From the NCBI GenBank assembly GCA_963925015.1, contig CAWUTX010000077.1:1-6636 (forward strand): 6,636 bases of DNA, read 5' to 3'. How positions within the stretch are numbered: position 1 is the stretch's first letter; each line of letters begins with the position of its first letter. The notes below the pieces were generated by a model that was not told the origin of the DNA, made no database searches, and worked only from the letters and a program-made list of their open reading frames with translations. Below, piece after piece: positions 5,362-6,636 of the stretch. This stretch comes from JAQBXX01 sp963925015 (GTDB lineage: Bacteria; Pseudomonadota; Gammaproteobacteria; SURF-13). Position numbers and translations under genes: made by a program.

Positions 5362-6636
5362 TTAAGCAAGCAACGGTACGATCAACAAAGCCACGATGTT
5401 GATGATCTTGATCATCGGGTTGATGGCGGGACCAGCGGTGTCCTTGTACGGGTCACCAACTGTGTCACCGGTCACCGCAGCCAGATGGGCGTTGGATCCC
5501 TTGCCACCGAACTCACCGTCCTCGATGAGCTTCTTGGCGTTGTCCCAGGCGCCACCACCCGAGGTCATCGAGATGGCGACGAAGATGCCTGTGACGATGG
5601 TGCCAAGCAGGAGCCCACCCAGCATCACGCGACCGTTCTCAACGCCGAAGATGAAGGCGATGATGATCGGGACGATGATGGGGATGAGACCCGGGATGAG
5701 CATCTGCTTCTGGGCGGAGGCGGTCACGATCTTGACGCAGCCGGCGTAGTCCGGCTTCTCCGTACCCTGCATGATCCCGGGCTTCTCGCGGAACTGCCTG
5801 CGCACTTCCTCAACCACCTGGGCGCCCGCCTTGCCCACGGCCTCCATGGAGAACGCAGCGAAGATGAACGGCATGAGCCCACCGATGAGCAGACCGACCA
5901 CCACGAACGGATCCTGAAGGTCGAAGCTCAGGTTGAGCGCGGCATCGCCGGTCTTGCCCAGTGCGGTCTTCAGCTCCTCGACGTACGAGACGAAGAGGAT
6001 GACCGCGGCAAGCCCGGCGGAACCGATGGCGTACCCCTTGGTGACGGCCTTGGTGGTGTTACCGACCGCGTCAAGCGGGTCGGTGACGGCACGGACCGAC
6101 TCCGGAAGCTCTGCCATCTCGGCGATACCACCCGCGTTGTCGGTGATCGGGCCATACGCGTCGAGCGCGACCACGATTCCGGCGAGCGAGAGCATTGCCA
6201 TGACGGCGACGCCGATGCCGTAATACCCGGCCAGCTCGTAGGACGACACGATGCCACCCGCGATGACGATGACGGGGAGCGCCGTGGCCTTCAGGCTGAC
6301 TGCCAGACCCGCGATGATGTTCGTCGCGTGACCGGTCTCAGATGCCTTGGCGATGCTGCGCACCGGCGGCCAGATGGTGCCGGTGTAGTACTCGGTGATT
6401 GCCACCAGAAGAATGGTGACGCCCAGACCGATGAGTGCGGCCCAGTAGTAGTTGGCCCACGAGCCCGGGATGACCCCGTTGGCCCCGCCCGGCGTCACGC
6501 CCTCCATCATCCACTTGGTGAGCGGGATGAAGACGAGCGCCGACAGCACGGCCGCAACACCGAGACCGGTGTAGAGCGCCATGGTCACCGAACCGCTCTT
6601 GGTGAGACGCACAAACCACGTGCCGATGATCGAAGT
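5362..6636 (-). CDS. hppA: Membrane-bound proton-pumping pyrophosphatase (H+-PPase), K+-independent type, N-terminus outside the window
   Basis: The frame is open from the right edge (6636) to TAA at 5362-5364, giving 424 residues of a protein usually about 660-700 long, so roughly the C-terminal 60% is here. It begins TSIIGTWFVRLTKSGS inside a membrane region. Diagnostic segments, in fragment numbering: DAYGPITDNAGGIAEM (159-174), DAVGNTTKAVTKGYAIGSAG (189-208), SGGGAWDNAKKLIEDGEFGG in the C-terminal part, and GDTVGDPYKDTAGPAINPMI (390-409). These carry the acidic and lysine residues that bind Mg-pyrophosphate in the cytoplasmic funnel. The enzyme couples hydrolysis of pyrophosphate to proton export. 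The lysine in GNTTK and the threonine in AVT correspond to the residues marking K+-independent pumps, where K+-dependent ones have Ala and Ala/Gly. The main substrate motif DVGADLVGKVE should lie upstream, off the window. It converges with amtB and has its own terminator. Confidence 0.95.
   Translation of the reverse strand, partial: TSIIGTWFVRLTKSGSVTMALYTGLGVAAVLSALVFIPLTKWMMEGVTPGGANGVIPGSWANYYWAALIGLGVTILLVAITEYYTGTIWPPVRSIAKASETGHATNIIAGLAVSLKATALPVIVIAGGIVSSYELAGYYGIGVAVMAMLSLAGIVVALDAYGPITDNAGGIAEMAELPESVRAVTDPLDAVGNTTKAVTKGYAIGSAGLAAVILFVSYVEELKTALGKTGDAALNLSFDLQDPFVVVGLLIGGLMPFIFAAFSMEAVGKAGAQVVEEVRRQFREKPGIMQGTEKPDYAGCVKIVTASAQKQMLIPGLIPIIVPIIIAFIFGVENGRVMLGGLLLGTIVTGIFVAISMTSGGGAWDNAKKLIEDGEFGGKGSNAHLAAVTGDTVGDPYKDTAGPAINPMIKIINIVALLIVPLLA

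Noticed and set aside
6610..6612. GTG at 6612 as the start of hppA
   Set aside because: The frame continues upstream to the window edge with family-typical residues (SIIGTWF), and the protein would lack its essential N-terminal membrane and substrate-binding parts.

Overview
The window looks like a piece of a proteobacterial chromosome, most likely gammaproteobacterial and less likely betaproteobacterial. The pointers are ubiK (ubiquinone accessory factor) next to a YifB/ComM-type gene, a P-II–Amt pair behind an outer-membrane Gcw_chp/TorF-family gene, sigma-54/NtrC/IHF-style promoter signals, and moderately high GC. A finer placement (for example a sulfur- or ammonia-oxidising lineage) cannot be supported from this window alone.

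Layout. Positions 1-354 are degraded mobile or accessory DNA. The last 37 codons of an IS3-family transposase and its probable right end abut a MazF/PemK-type toxin gene remnant, which lacks its N-terminal half and carries an in-frame stop. Positions 355-490 show nothing recognisable. On the minus strand comes a two-gene unit, ubiK (2278-2015) followed 9 nt later by comM (2005-491). The 240-bp divergent region 2279-2518 holds a complete nitrogen-control promoter reading rightwards: an NtrC palindrome, a second NtrC-like half site about three helical turns downstream, a perfect IHF consensus in an AT-rich stretch, and a -24/-12 sigma-54 element. It drives a tight plus-strand operon: Gcw_chp/TorF-family outer-membrane protein (2519-3301), glnK (3330-3668) and amtB (3685-5100), closed by a strong hairpin terminator. 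Positions 5154-5304 carry no gene but three consecutive potential hairpins. A second, bidirectional terminator then serves the convergent minus-strand hppA (membrane proton pyrophosphatase), whose N-terminus lies beyond the right edge.

How the genes work together. GlnK and AmtB form the standard ammonium uptake and gating module, and the promoter signals say it is switched on by nitrogen limitation. Transcription of an outer-membrane protein as first gene of that operon suggests it also serves nitrogen acquisition, perhaps as a channel feeding the periplasm. ComM (branch-migration helicase acting in natural transformation) and UbiK (ubiquinone synthesis) are housekeeping neighbours, though the NtrC palindrome lies only about 20 bp upstream of ubiK. 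HppA is an independent energy-conserving pump of the K+-independent type. I found no undescribed multi-gene system. The most informative features are the regulatory region, the porin-glnK-amtB linkage and the IS-truncated toxin remnant.
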